Positions 8,087 to 14,949 of a DNA stretch of 26,653 nucleotides are shown piece after piece (the first letter of the stretch is position 1; each line of letters starts with the position of its first letter). A program made the translations under genes and the position numbers. The notes below the pieces were generated by a model. The model saw nothing but the letters and a program-made list of their open reading frames with translations. It made no database searches and was not told the origin of the DNA. This DNA is from an uncultured Bacteriovorax sp. (GTDB taxonomy: Bacteria > Bdellovibrionota > Bacteriovoracia > Bacteriovoracales > Bacteriovoracaceae), in contig CAMLRB010000017.1 of the NCBI GenBank assembly GCA_946482295.1, positions 1-26,653 of the forward strand, in the 5' to 3' direction.

Positions 8087-9274
8087 ATGAATGCTTTGAA
8101 TAATCTTTCTAAATCTTTCTCACATTATGTTTCTCGGATTCAGAAAAACACTGCGACGTTAAACTACGCCAAAGAAACGACAATGGCGGAATTCATTTTC
8201 AATATCCAACAAATTAAATCACTGAGAGCAAAACGAGAAATTCTTAAAACTTTCATTTCAATTACAAATTCAGGCATCTGGCTTTCTCGTTCCGCCTTTT
8301 CTGTTTTAAAATCCTTTTTTGATATTAGTACACTTGAGAATATCAATCTAAAGAGCGAGAGTGCTCAGGAAATCATCGCCAGTGTTGTGAACAAAAGATC
8401 GATTGAAGCTTCTGATCATGAGGTTTTTAAAACGATCTATCACGAGTTGGCCCATGATCACCTGGCCAATGATTACTCAACCCCATTAAGAATTCCAAAA
8501 ATTAATGTCACAATTGTTTTAGTTTCTGGAGTCTTGAACGAGATCTTTTCAACTCCTGCTTTCCAAAGAGGAGCCGAAGCTTTGTTAGATGAATGTGGTG
8601 TAAAACATATTGCCCCAGTTGTTGATGGGAAAAAAGGTTCTCGGGAAAACTCCCTTCTGCTTAAAAAACAAATCGAAGACTATTTAGAAAAAAACCCCGA
8701 TGAACGTTTATGGTTCTTCTGTTTTTCTAAAGGGGGAATTGATACTCTTCACTACTTGAGATCTAAGGGTGACAAATTATCAAAAAATATTGTGGGAGTA
8801 TCCTTCATCGCAACGCCTATTATGGGAAGTGATCATATCAATAATCGTCTGTTACAGATGGCGAATTCTCTTGGCCGTATTCCAGAGAATGTTACTAAGA
8901 AACTCCTTGGAAGAGACGTTGATCTCATCGCTAAAGAACTTCAAAAATCACTTTCAAAAAATTACCGTGAGAGCTGGTTCAAAAAAAATCATTCTCTCTT
9001 ACCAAAAGCACCTTTTTACACCGCCATTGCTTTTGAATCAAAATGGCATAATTCACATGTCTGGATGATGATTACTAAGGCCATTTTTAGAAGTCAGAAA
9101 TCTAATGATGGTGTCGTAGATGTTGAGAATGCTCAATTTCCGTATTACTTCAAAGGAATCAATCTCGGCGTTTTAGAAGGACATCACTTGGTTGGTAGTC
9201 GTTCAAGTTTCTATGATCAAGAAGCTCTAATGAAAGCGCATCTTATTTTCCTTGAGTATAAAAAGTTACTCTAA
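8087..9274 (+). CDS. Lipase-like alpha/beta hydrolase with a long N-terminal helical extension
   Basis: The function is not known to me. Residues 1-135 are mostly helical, with no recognisable domain, no signal peptide and no clear membrane segment. From about 140 the pattern is an alpha/beta hydrolase: a strand and oxyanion-type loop (VTIVLVSGVLNEIF), a nucleophile elbow CFSKGGID with Ser214 (FSKGG replaces the usual GxSxG), an acidic candidate in NDGVVD (Asp341 or Asp345), and EGHHLVG with His366/His367. This order and spacing fit a Ser-Asp-His triad of lipase or esterase type. It is a single-gene unit, divergent from mtnP and convergent with mglA (3-bp gap). The ATG lacks a clear Shine-Dalgarno site. 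Substrate and location cannot be read from the sequence. Confidence 0.75.
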   Translation: MNALNNLSKSFSHYVSRIQKNTATLNYAKETTMAEFIFNIQQIKSLRAKREILKTFISITNSGIWLSRSAFSVLKSFFDISTLENINLKSESAQEIIASVVNKRSIEASDHEVFKTIYHELAHDHLANDYSTPLRIPKINVTIVLVSGVLNEIFSTPAFQRGAEALLDECGVKHIAPVVDGKKGSRENSLLLKKQIEDYLEKNPDERLWFFCFSKGGIDTLHYLRSKGDKLSKNIVGVSFIATPIMGSDHINNRLLQMANSLGRIPENVTKKLLGRDVDLIAKELQKSLSKNYRESWFKKNHSLLPKAPFYTAIAFESKWHNSHVWMMITKAIFRSQKSNDGVVDVENAQFPYYFKGINLGVLEGHHLVGSRSSFYDQEALMKAHLIFLEYKKLL

Positions 9275-9277
9275 AAG

Positions 9278-9868
9278 CTATTCTAATCCACCTTTTAGAT
9301 TCATCAGCACCAACTTGGAAATCATTTTAAGAGTATCAAAAACTCCTGTTCCTTTCATGGCCACTGCTTCAAACTCCGGCACCTTCCATTTATTTAAAGC
9401 ATTGTGAAGATCATTTACCGAAGTAGTATTTGGAAGATCGCGTTTATTCCATTGCATGACTAGTGGAATCTTGCTGATATCATAACCTTGATCAGTTAGA
9501 TTCTTTTCAAGTGACTTCAGTGATTCTAGGTTGGCTTCCATTCTCTCAACTTGAGAATCAGCTACAAAAACAACTCCATCCACACCTCTTAAAATGAGCT
9601 TTCTAGAGGCTTCATAAAATACTTGACCTGGAACAGTGTACAAGTGGAAACGAGTCTTGAATCCTCTGATTTCTCCCAAATCAAGCGGAAGAAAATCAAA
9701 GAAGAGAGTGCGTTCGTTTTCGGTGTTAAGTGAAATGATGTTTCCTTTGGAATCACCACTGGTTTTTTGATAAACGTATTGAATGTTTGTCGTCTTACCG
9801 CCAAGACCTGGTCCATAGTAGACAATCTTGCAATTCACTTCTTTAGTAACGTAGTTTACAAATGACAT
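9278..9868 (-). CDS. mglA: MglA-family Ras-like polarity GTPase
   Basis: MglA is a small cytoplasmic GTPase that marks a cell pole and controls gliding or pilus polarity in myxobacteria. In Bdellovibrio it is reported to be needed for prey invasion. The 196 residues show the P-loop GPGLGGKTTN (19-28), a switch-1 stretch with NTENERTLFFDF, the MglA-type switch 2 TVPGQ (78-82, in place of the Ras DxxGQ), and the guanine-specificity motif NKRD (141-144). Gln82 is the catalytic glutamine. It is the last gene of the dnaX-ybaB-recR operon, 13 bp after a roadblock-like gene, with AAGGG placed about eight bases before the ATG. Confidence 0.93.
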   Translation of the reverse strand: MSFVNYVTKEVNCKIVYYGPGLGGKTTNIQYVYQKTSGDSKGNIISLNTENERTLFFDFLPLDLGEIRGFKTRFHLYTVPGQVFYEASRKLILRGVDGVVFVADSQVERMEANLESLKSLEKNLTDQGYDISKIPLVMQWNKRDLPNTTSVNDLHNALNKWKVPEFEAVAMKGTGVFDTLKMISKLVLMNLKGGLE

Positions 9869-9881
9869 CTATCAACCCTTC

Positions 9882-10412
9882 TTAGTTCGATACGAATGAA
9901 AATAATCGGTCCATTTCTGCATCGGAAATATCACCGAATAAAAATTCACCAGAAGCTTTTGAACTCTGGTCTTTCCCTTGCTTTTTCGCATGCATTGTTA
10001 ATTCATGCTCTAAAAACTCACTAAAACTTCCGGCCATCTCTCTCATTTTACTTTTGATAAAACCTGGATTGACTTCATCGTGGTAAATAAGTCCGAGGTA
10101 AAGTTCTTCATAATTATTAGTGATTGGAACAATATATATTCCTTGATCTGAAGTATCGAAACTTAATCGATAACCTTCTCCGCGTTTTTCTTCTGGGATA
10201 AAATCAGCAAGGGCCTTTGCAGCTTGCCAGACTCCTCCAAGAAGAGCGCCAATCGATGATTTCGTCATCGAATTGCCAAGATTGTTATTGTGATAAAGAA
10301 CGACACCATCATAACGAATCATGAAAAATGAAAAGCGATTGATCTTTTCGTCAATCTCGCAGGATTTAAAAAAGGCTTCAACATATTTAGGTATGCGAGA
10401 AGAATTATTCAT
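9882..10412 (-). CDS. Roadblock/LC7-like protein, possible MglB-type partner of MglA
   Basis: I do not recognise this as a named gene. Residues about 24-137 fit the roadblock/LC7 pattern: a first strand and turn (FSFFMIRYDGVVLYH), a small-residue-rich helix (KSSIGALLGGVWQAAKALADF), two strands (YRLSFDTS and GIYIVPITN), a further strand (ELYLGLIYHD) and a closing helix. MglB, the activating protein of MglA, has this fold and is usually encoded beside mglA, as here. The match is weak in detail, so MglB function is inference. After a polar linker (about 141-154) comes an acidic hydrophobic tail, ISDAEMDRLFSF (162-173), recalling the response-regulator-binding peptide of FliM. GAGG lies four bases before the ATG, at the recR stop. 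Confidence 0.62.
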   Translation of the reverse strand: MNNSSRIPKYVEAFFKSCEIDEKINRFSFFMIRYDGVVLYHNNNLGNSMTKSSIGALLGGVWQAAKALADFIPEEKRGEGYRLSFDTSDQGIYIVPITNNYEELYLGLIYHDEVNPGFIKSKMREMAGSFSEFLEHELTMHAKKQGKDQSSKASGEFLFGDISDAEMDRLFSFVSN

Positions 10413-10422
10413 TAGTCCTCAA

Positions 10423-11016
10423 TTATAAATGCCTGCGGTTTTCTAGTGCTTTGGTTATAGTTAATGAATCAACGAATTCTAAACTTCCACCCATTGGGAT
10501 ACCAAATCCGATGCGATCAACGCGAACTTCATTTGGCAACGACTGCTTTATATATGCGCAGGTTGCATCACCTTCGACCGAAGGATTAACCGCTAAGATA
10601 ACTTCATCAACGCTTTCGTTTTTGATTCGCTCGACAAGATAATCGAGTTTGAGTTCATCGGGACCTATTCCCAACAATGGGTTTAGAACACCAAAGAGAA
10701 TGTGAAATTTTCCTTTAAAATGTCCACTTCTTTCAATGGCCAGGCAGTCTGTAACGGATTCAACCACACACAAAGTTTTGGAGTGACTGCGTACAGAATC
10801 CATACAAATTTTACAAAGTCTTTCGTCACAGAACATTCCACATTTTTCACAGTGATTAAGTTCTGCGAGACCTTTTAAAGCATTCGCAAACTCCACCAAG
10901 TCGGCCTTATTCCATTTTGTCATGATCAAGGATTGGCGAAGCGCTGTCTTTTCACCAACACCAGGTAGGCGTGAAAACTGCTTTACGACTTTGAGCAATT
11001 TTTCTGGAAGTTCCAT
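10423..11016 (-). CDS. recR: Recombination mediator protein RecR
   Basis: RecR works with RecO (and RecF) to load RecA on gapped single-stranded DNA during recombinational repair. The 197-residue protein is standard length. It opens with a helix-hairpin-helix region (FSRLPGVGEKTALRQ), followed by a four-cysteine zinc motif (CEKCGMFCDERLCKIC, cysteines spaced C-x2-C-x8-C-x2-C). A Toprim domain follows (LCVVESVTDCLAIE ... VDEVILAVNPSVEGDATCAYI), and the usual C-terminal segment RVDRIGFGIPMGGSLEFVDSLTITKAL ends it. The start lies two bases after the ybaB stop with no good ribosome site, implying coupling. ybaB-recR after dnaX is a widely conserved arrangement. Confidence 0.96.
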   Translation of the reverse strand: MELPEKLLKVVKQFSRLPGVGEKTALRQSLIMTKWNKADLVEFANALKGLAELNHCEKCGMFCDERLCKICMDSVRSHSKTLCVVESVTDCLAIERSGHFKGKFHILFGVLNPLLGIGPDELKLDYLVERIKNESVDEVILAVNPSVEGDATCAYIKQSLPNEVRVDRIGFGIPMGGSLEFVDSLTITKALENRRHL

Positions 11017-11018
11017 TC

Positions 11019-11330
11019 TTAGAACATTCCAGGAATGTTAAGTCCGCCAGTAATTTTCGACATTGCTCCAGAAACCATATCTTGAGACTCTTTGATTGCT
11101 TGGTTAACAGCAGTCTTTACAAGATCTTCAAGGCCAGCAACATCATTAGGATCAACACATTCTTTATTGATTGCGATAGAAACAATTTGTTGTTTCCCTG
11201 TGATTTTGATTTTAATCATTCCACCACCAGATGAAGTTTCAATTTCACGGCTCTCTAATTCTTTTTGAAGAGTTGCCATTTTTTGTTGCATCTGTTGCGC
11301 TTGTTTCATGAGGTTTTGCATACCTTTCAT
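11019..11330 (-). CDS. ybaB: YbaB/EbfC-family nucleoid-associated protein
   Basis: This is a small DNA-binding protein of about 103 residues that forms dimers and coats DNA; members are known from E. coli (YbaB) and Borrelia (EbfC). Sequence features are the N-terminal MKGMQNLMKQAQQMQQKM helix, ELESREIETSSGGGMIKIKITGKQQI with the conserved turn, INKECVDPNDVAGLEDLVKTAVNQAI, and a Met/Gly-rich end (GGLNIPGMF). I chose the ATG at 11330: GGAG lies six bases upstream and overlaps the dnaX stop codon, so it serves this start better than the GTG at 11333. It sits between dnaX and recR as in most bacteria. Confidence 0.95.
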   Translation of the reverse strand: MKGMQNLMKQAQQMQQKMATLQKELESREIETSSGGGMIKIKITGKQQIVSIAINKECVDPNDVAGLEDLVKTAVNQAIKESQDMVSGAMSKITGGLNIPGMF

Positions 11331-11339
11331 CACTAACTC

Positions 11340-13028
11340 CTATTTTTTATTTTCAATTATAACTTTATCAACTTTTGCATTGAACATTTTCTCAGCCTCC
11401 TTCAGGAGTGGATTACTTTTGAACTGTTCAATTTTGTCTTGCAAAGAAATTTGTTCTTGCTGCTCTCTCAAATCAGCAGTTGAAACAAAATTTTCCGACG
11501 AAGACACTTCTTTAAGTTCTAGCTGGATATTTTTTTTATCCACACTAAAGTAATCGCTTAAATTTTTGAGCAGTTTTTCGAAAACAGATTCTTCGCGTAG
11601 GTATTCTAAAAAAACCAAACCTGAATAACTGAAACCAAGCTCAATATGTAATCTTCCATTTTCCAATGACAGCGGCGAAAGAGTATTTCCCTGTTCTAGG
11701 TTTGAAGCTGACGCTGGGGATTTTGTAGAGAGAAATGAAAGAAATCCTTCCCACGTTAGATCTCTCGCTTCCGTTTGTACTGTCGTAATGATTTCTTGTT
11801 CTTTCGTTGGGGTAACTATCTTCGTTTCTTGTTTCAATTCACTTGCTGCTTCTTGCATGAGTGATTGTAATTTCTCACTTACACTTGTTTCTTTCTTATC
11901 TTCAACTACGGGACTTACTGAAACAGGAGCATTTTGTGAAGAATTGTGTTTTGTTGCTCCCACGCTTCCAACAATCGACTGATTGAAGAAACTTCTTCTC
12001 ATGGCTACTTTATAAAAAAGAACTTCCAGTGTTTTTTCCGGGGTTATTGATTCAAAAATCCATGGGGTTTCTTTGGCAATTGTTTCGTAAACCCAAATGA
12101 GCTCTGCTCGAGAAAGATCTTGTGGCAATTGAGCTTGCTTTAAATCATTATACATTTCATCAAGTAAAGATGAAGCAATGTTCTTAGCAGGAACATTCTC
12201 TTCGAGTAATTTATTGTAGAGTCTGCTCAGTGGCTCAGTATCACCCTGGTACAACATTGTAATTAATTTTCGAATTGATTTCGGACCTGCAACTCCAAGT
12301 GAAGTCGTGAAGGATTCCTCTTTAATGAAATTATTTTCAGAAAACGTTAAGACTTGATCCAGCAAAGAAAGAGTGTCTCTTACAGACCCACGCCCCAACA
12401 TGGCTAATTGCTGAGCAAGTTCGTCGTTTTCAAATTGAATGCCTTCAGCATTTGAAATTTCTTTTACATGTTCAGCAAGTCTCGCCACTGAAACATTTCT
12501 AAAATCAAAACGCTGACAACGAGAGAGAACAGTACCTAATAGTTTCTGAGCTTCAGTTGTCGCAAAAACAAAAACAACGTGAGCTGGTGGCTCTTCAAGG
12601 GTTTTTAAGAGAGCGTTGAAGGCATTGGTTGAAAGCATGTGAACTTCATCAATGATGTAAACTTTAAATCGTCCAGAGGTTGGAAGATAGTGAACATTAC
12701 TGATGAGTTCGCGGATGTTATCAACGCTATTGTTTGAAGCACCGTCAATCTCGATGACGTTCATTGAAGTTTCTGTATCGAAGTCTAAGCAGGCCTTGCA
12801 CGTTCCACAGGCATTAACATCGTTCGTGAGATTTTCACAACGAATGGCCTTTGCAAAAATTCTTGCTACAGATGTTTTTCCAACACCACGAGTTCCGACC
12901 ATCATATAGGCGTGCCCAATCTTGTCTTTAGCAATAGCGTTTTGAAGTGACTTCGTCACATGCTCTTGTCCGATGACATCTTGAAATTTTTTGGGGCGCC
13001 ATTTCCTGGCGAGAACTTGATAGGCCAT
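11340..13028 (-). CDS. dnaX: DNA polymerase III subunit gamma/tau
   Basis: DnaX is the AAA+ motor of the clamp loader and, as tau, couples the polymerase cores of the replisome. Residues 1-360 hold the clamp-loader ATPase: Walker A GTRGVGKTS (45-53), a zinc module with the CGTCKAC cluster, Walker B IIDEVHMLS, sensor 1 ATTEAQKL and the SRC arginine-finger motif. After a low-complexity linker (about 370-430), the C-terminal part (EGFLSFLSTKSPASASNLEQ...) is the tau-specific domain. I found no convincing programmed frameshift site at the gamma/tau boundary. AAGGG precedes the ATG. It lies directly behind ffs with no visible terminator, so it may share the ffs promoter. Confidence 0.96.
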   Translation of the reverse strand: MAYQVLARKWRPKKFQDVIGQEHVTKSLQNAIAKDKIGHAYMMVGTRGVGKTSVARIFAKAIRCENLTNDVNACGTCKACLDFDTETSMNVIEIDGASNNSVDNIRELISNVHYLPTSGRFKVYIIDEVHMLSTNAFNALLKTLEEPPAHVVFVFATTEAQKLLGTVLSRCQRFDFRNVSVARLAEHVKEISNAEGIQFENDELAQQLAMLGRGSVRDTLSLLDQVLTFSENNFIKEESFTTSLGVAGPKSIRKLITMLYQGDTEPLSRLYNKLLEENVPAKNIASSLLDEMYNDLKQAQLPQDLSRAELIWVYETIAKETPWIFESITPEKTLEVLFYKVAMRRSFFNQSIVGSVGATKHNSSQNAPVSVSPVVEDKKETSVSEKLQSLMQEAASELKQETKIVTPTKEQEIITTVQTEARDLTWEGFLSFLSTKSPASASNLEQGNTLSPLSLENGRLHIELGFSYSGLVFLEYLREESVFEKLLKNLSDYFSVDKKNIQLELKEVSSSENFVSTADLREQQEQISLQDKIEQFKSNPLLKEAEKMFNAKVDKVIIENKK

Positions 13029-13128
13029 TTAATCCCTTGAAAATCTTGCAGCTTTAAACTTTTTTCAGCTTAAAAGGTAATGAATTTTGGAGGATTAGTA
13101 AATTGATTTGAGAGTGAGAGAACAAAGA

Positions 13129-13228
13129 AGTAGCTAGGAAAACAGCACAAGGCAGTAACAGACACCGTTGCTTCCTTCCGGACCTGGCGGGGTTCACTGA
13201 ACATACCCTTGCCGCTCCCTAACTACCG
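13129..13228 (-). ncRNA. ffs: Signal recognition particle 4.5S RNA (small bacterial type)
   Basis: On the minus strand the region contains the invariant SRP core CCAGGTCCGGAAGGAAGC with its GGAA tetraloop and the asymmetric and symmetric loops that bind Ffh. The ends are supported by base pairing: GTAGTTAGG (13226-13218) pairs with CCTAGCTAC (13138-13130) over nine positions with one G-U. Inside this, CAAGG pairs with CCTTG. The roughly 100-nt length fits the short Gram-negative form without an Alu domain. The predicted transcription start, about 13228, agrees with the helix end. There is no hairpin terminator behind it; the next gene is dnaX, a frequent neighbour of ffs. The exact mature ends are uncertain by a few bases. 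Confidence 0.93.
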
Positions 13229-13234
13229 TTCGCC

Positions 13235-13263
13235 ATACTATTCAATGGGATGTTTTTGGTCAA
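13235..13263 (-). promoter_or_regulatory. Promoter of ffs (possibly of the whole dnaX operon)
   Basis: On the minus strand, TTGACC (13263-13258) and TAGTAT (13240-13235) are separated by exactly 17 bases. Both match the sigma70 consensus closely, and they place the start about 13228, at the first base pairs of the SRP RNA helix. The -35 box contains the TGA stop codon (13262-13260) of the upstream exported-protein gene. Confidence 0.75.
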
Positions 13264-13754
13264 GGCAAAACGCTGAGATTAACTGATGCGGCCTCTCCGA
13301 TTTGCCCTTCTCCGATCTGAGAGATTGAATCTCCACCAACACTCAAAATAGGGGATAAGAGTCTTAAATTTTGTTTGGCAAGTTCTATATGTTTCGGTGA
13401 GAAAGATGCGATTTTCAGGCGGAAATAGGAGTTTTGCTCACGATCATAGGTCACCATTAACTCATCTTCAAAATTATTAGTTTGCAAATAAGCGACTTTC
13501 CCATTTCCTACATAAACACAGAGAGTTGATTCTGATCTTGTAAGAATTTTAAAAGTTTCCGTGTATCTATCATTTGGGATCATTTTCTCCCAAAAATGTT
13601 GGAGAAAAAAATTACTTTGGATCTCCTCCGTCATTTCGCTTTTTTTAATGTTCATAAAATCAACGTGGATTTCACTCGGACAATTAACCGATGAAACCAT
13701 TGAGAAAGCAGGTGAGGCAAAGAGCGAGATTAAAAAAATGACTATTAACTTCAT
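13260..13754 (-). CDS. Small exported protein of unknown function
   Basis: I do not recognise a family. The product is 164 residues. It has a clear Sec signal peptide, MKLIVIFLISLFASPAFS, probably cut after Ser18, so the mature protein would be periplasmic or secreted. Two cysteines, one just after the signal (SVNCPSE) and one in the middle (TLCVYVG), could form a disulfide. The C-terminal third is rich in Gly, Ser and Ile (SVGGDSISQIGEGQIGEAASV). I chose the ATG at 13754 because GGAG lies six bases upstream and the signal peptide begins there; the open frame runs 18 codons further upstream. It is monocistronic, divergent from the radical SAM gene, and its stop lies in the ffs promoter. Confidence 0.72.
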   Translation of the reverse strand: MKLIVIFLISLFASPAFSMVSSVNCPSEIHVDFMNIKKSEMTEEIQSNFFLQHFWEKMIPNDRYTETFKILTRSESTLCVYVGNGKVAYLQTNNFEDELMVTYDREQNSYFRLKIASFSPKHIELAKQNLRLLSPILSVGGDSISQIGEGQIGEAASVNLSVLP

Positions 13755-13825
13755 ATGATTCTCCATTAGAATGTTTACATACCCAGTATTCACTAATTTG
13801 TCTCTCAAAAAAGCGAGTGAAATGT

Positions 13826-14833
13826 ATGTCAGTTAAAGATCTTATCTACATTGATTCAGATGGACGTTCGGCAAAAACGAACCATTTTGAAGTCGTCGCA
13901 AGAGGTGAAAACAAGTGGATGGGTTGGCTTTGTTCAATTGGAACAAACACTTTACATATCAACTTTGAAGGCGATGTTTATAAAGGAGTTTGTCAAATTG
14001 GAGAAAAAATCGGCAACGTTTATGAAAGTTTAGATTTCGAATTACCTAAGGCTCGCGACTGGGTCAAATGCGATCGCATTTGTCATTGTGCTGCAGATTT
14101 TTACACACCTAAAATTAAAGAAGGCCGCTATGCTCTTCTTCTTGGTGCTTCAACAGATGAAGACGAAGTTCAAAATGTAAATGAACTCAACGATGTGATT
14201 GTTGTCAAATCAACACACCCAACTGATGTTTACACGATCACTTGGGATATTACAAAAAACTGTAACTTCACTTGTTCGTATTGTGTAACAAGATCAAAAG
14301 GTGAAACGGATCTTACTCTTGAACAACTTAAAAAATTCGTCGACAAAATAAACAAGCATATATATGGAAGATTTCATCAAGCCAAGTTCATTCTTGCTGG
14401 TGGTGAACCTACTATGCACCCACAATTGCTAGAATTTCTCACGTATGCAAAAAGTTTTGGACACCGCCTAATTGTAAATACGAATGCGAGCAAATCTGCT
14501 GATTATCTGATTCGACTTTTCGAAATAACAGACTGTCTGCATATTTCCGTTCACACCGATTTCACAAAAGGCACCGTCTTCGTAAAAAAAATGACGACAA
14601 TTTTAAATTGGATTTCTTTTAAAAATCCTCATTTCGGGAAATGTGTTGTTTTAAAATTTATGATCCAACCAAAACAGCTGCAAATCACACTTGATATGCT
14701 TGAAGAAATAAAAAAAATAGAAAATTTCGAAAAATATGTCATTCTCGAATTCGCACCACTGCAAACGCGTGACGAGCATTTCAATCTTTTGCCTTACTCT
14801 GAAGAGGAACTCAAATTTCTTTCCGGTAATTAA
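13826..14833 (+). CDS. Radical SAM protein with an N-terminal SPASM-like cysteine-rich region
   Basis: Substrate unknown. The 335 residues fall in two halves. The C-terminal part (about 134-300) is a radical SAM core: CNFTCSYC (C146, C150, C153) binds the catalytic 4Fe-4S cluster, followed by LAGGEPTMHP (GGEP near 191-194), VNTNAS and HISVHTD. The N-terminal part carries C36, C56, C82, C86 and C88 in the order WLCSIG, HINFEGDVYKGVCQIGEKIGNVYE, CDRICHC, which looks like a SPASM auxiliary-cluster domain placed before the core instead of after it. I chose the ATG at 13826 (GAG eight bases upstream); an in-frame GTG at 13817 would add three residues. No precursor peptide or partner gene is adjacent; the next feature is a tRNA. 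Confidence 0.85.
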   Translation: MSVKDLIYIDSDGRSAKTNHFEVVARGENKWMGWLCSIGTNTLHINFEGDVYKGVCQIGEKIGNVYESLDFELPKARDWVKCDRICHCAADFYTPKIKEGRYALLLGASTDEDEVQNVNELNDVIVVKSTHPTDVYTITWDITKNCNFTCSYCVTRSKGETDLTLEQLKKFVDKINKHIYGRFHQAKFILAGGEPTMHPQLLEFLTYAKSFGHRLIVNTNASKSADYLIRLFEITDCLHISVHTDFTKGTVFVKKMTTILNWISFKNPHFGKCVVLKFMIQPKQLQITLDMLEEIKKIENFEKYVILEFAPLQTRDEHFNLLPYSEEELKFLSGN

Positions 14834-14856
14834 AGTTCATGATAAAAAGAGTGTAC

Positions 14857-14947
14857 GGAGAATTGGCCGAGTGGTCGAAGGCGCTCCCTTGGAAAGGGAG
14901 TATACCTCAAAAGGGTATCGTGGGTTCGAATCCCATGTTCTCCGCCA
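14857..14947 (+). tRNA. tRNA-Ser (anticodon GGA)
   Basis: A seven-base acceptor stem GGAGAAT pairs with GTTCTCC (last pair T-G), and discriminator G and an encoded CCA complete the end. The anticodon stem CTCCC/GGGAG encloses TTGGAAA, giving anticodon GGA, which reads UCC and UCU. A long variable arm (TATACC ... GGGTAT) and the T loop TTCGAAT are typical of class II tRNA-Ser. It starts 23 bases after the radical SAM stop and may be cotranscribed with it. Its 3' end is only two bases from the tadA stop on the other strand. Confidence 0.97.
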
Positions 14948-14949
14948 TT

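Noticed and set aside
8769..9068. 99-codon plus-strand frame inside the lipase-like gene
   Set aside because: It is a shifted frame of a gene with a consistent catalytic pattern; no motif and no ribosome site of its own.
11529..11538. A8 run in dnaX (minus strand) as a programmed slippage site for gamma
   Set aside because: It lies far into the tau-specific domain, not at the gamma boundary, and no stimulating hairpin or upstream Shine-Dalgarno site was seen; A runs are common in this AT-rich sequence.
11308..11553. Plus-strand frame across the dnaX/ybaB junction
   Set aside because: It is antisense to two certain genes, and its Cys/Ser/Phe-rich composition is that of reversed Lys/Glu codons.
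14834..14856. Short precursor peptide for the radical SAM enzyme
   Set aside because: The gaps on both sides of the gene are too short or lack a start with a ribosome site and a Cys- or Gly-rich core; no precursor is supported.
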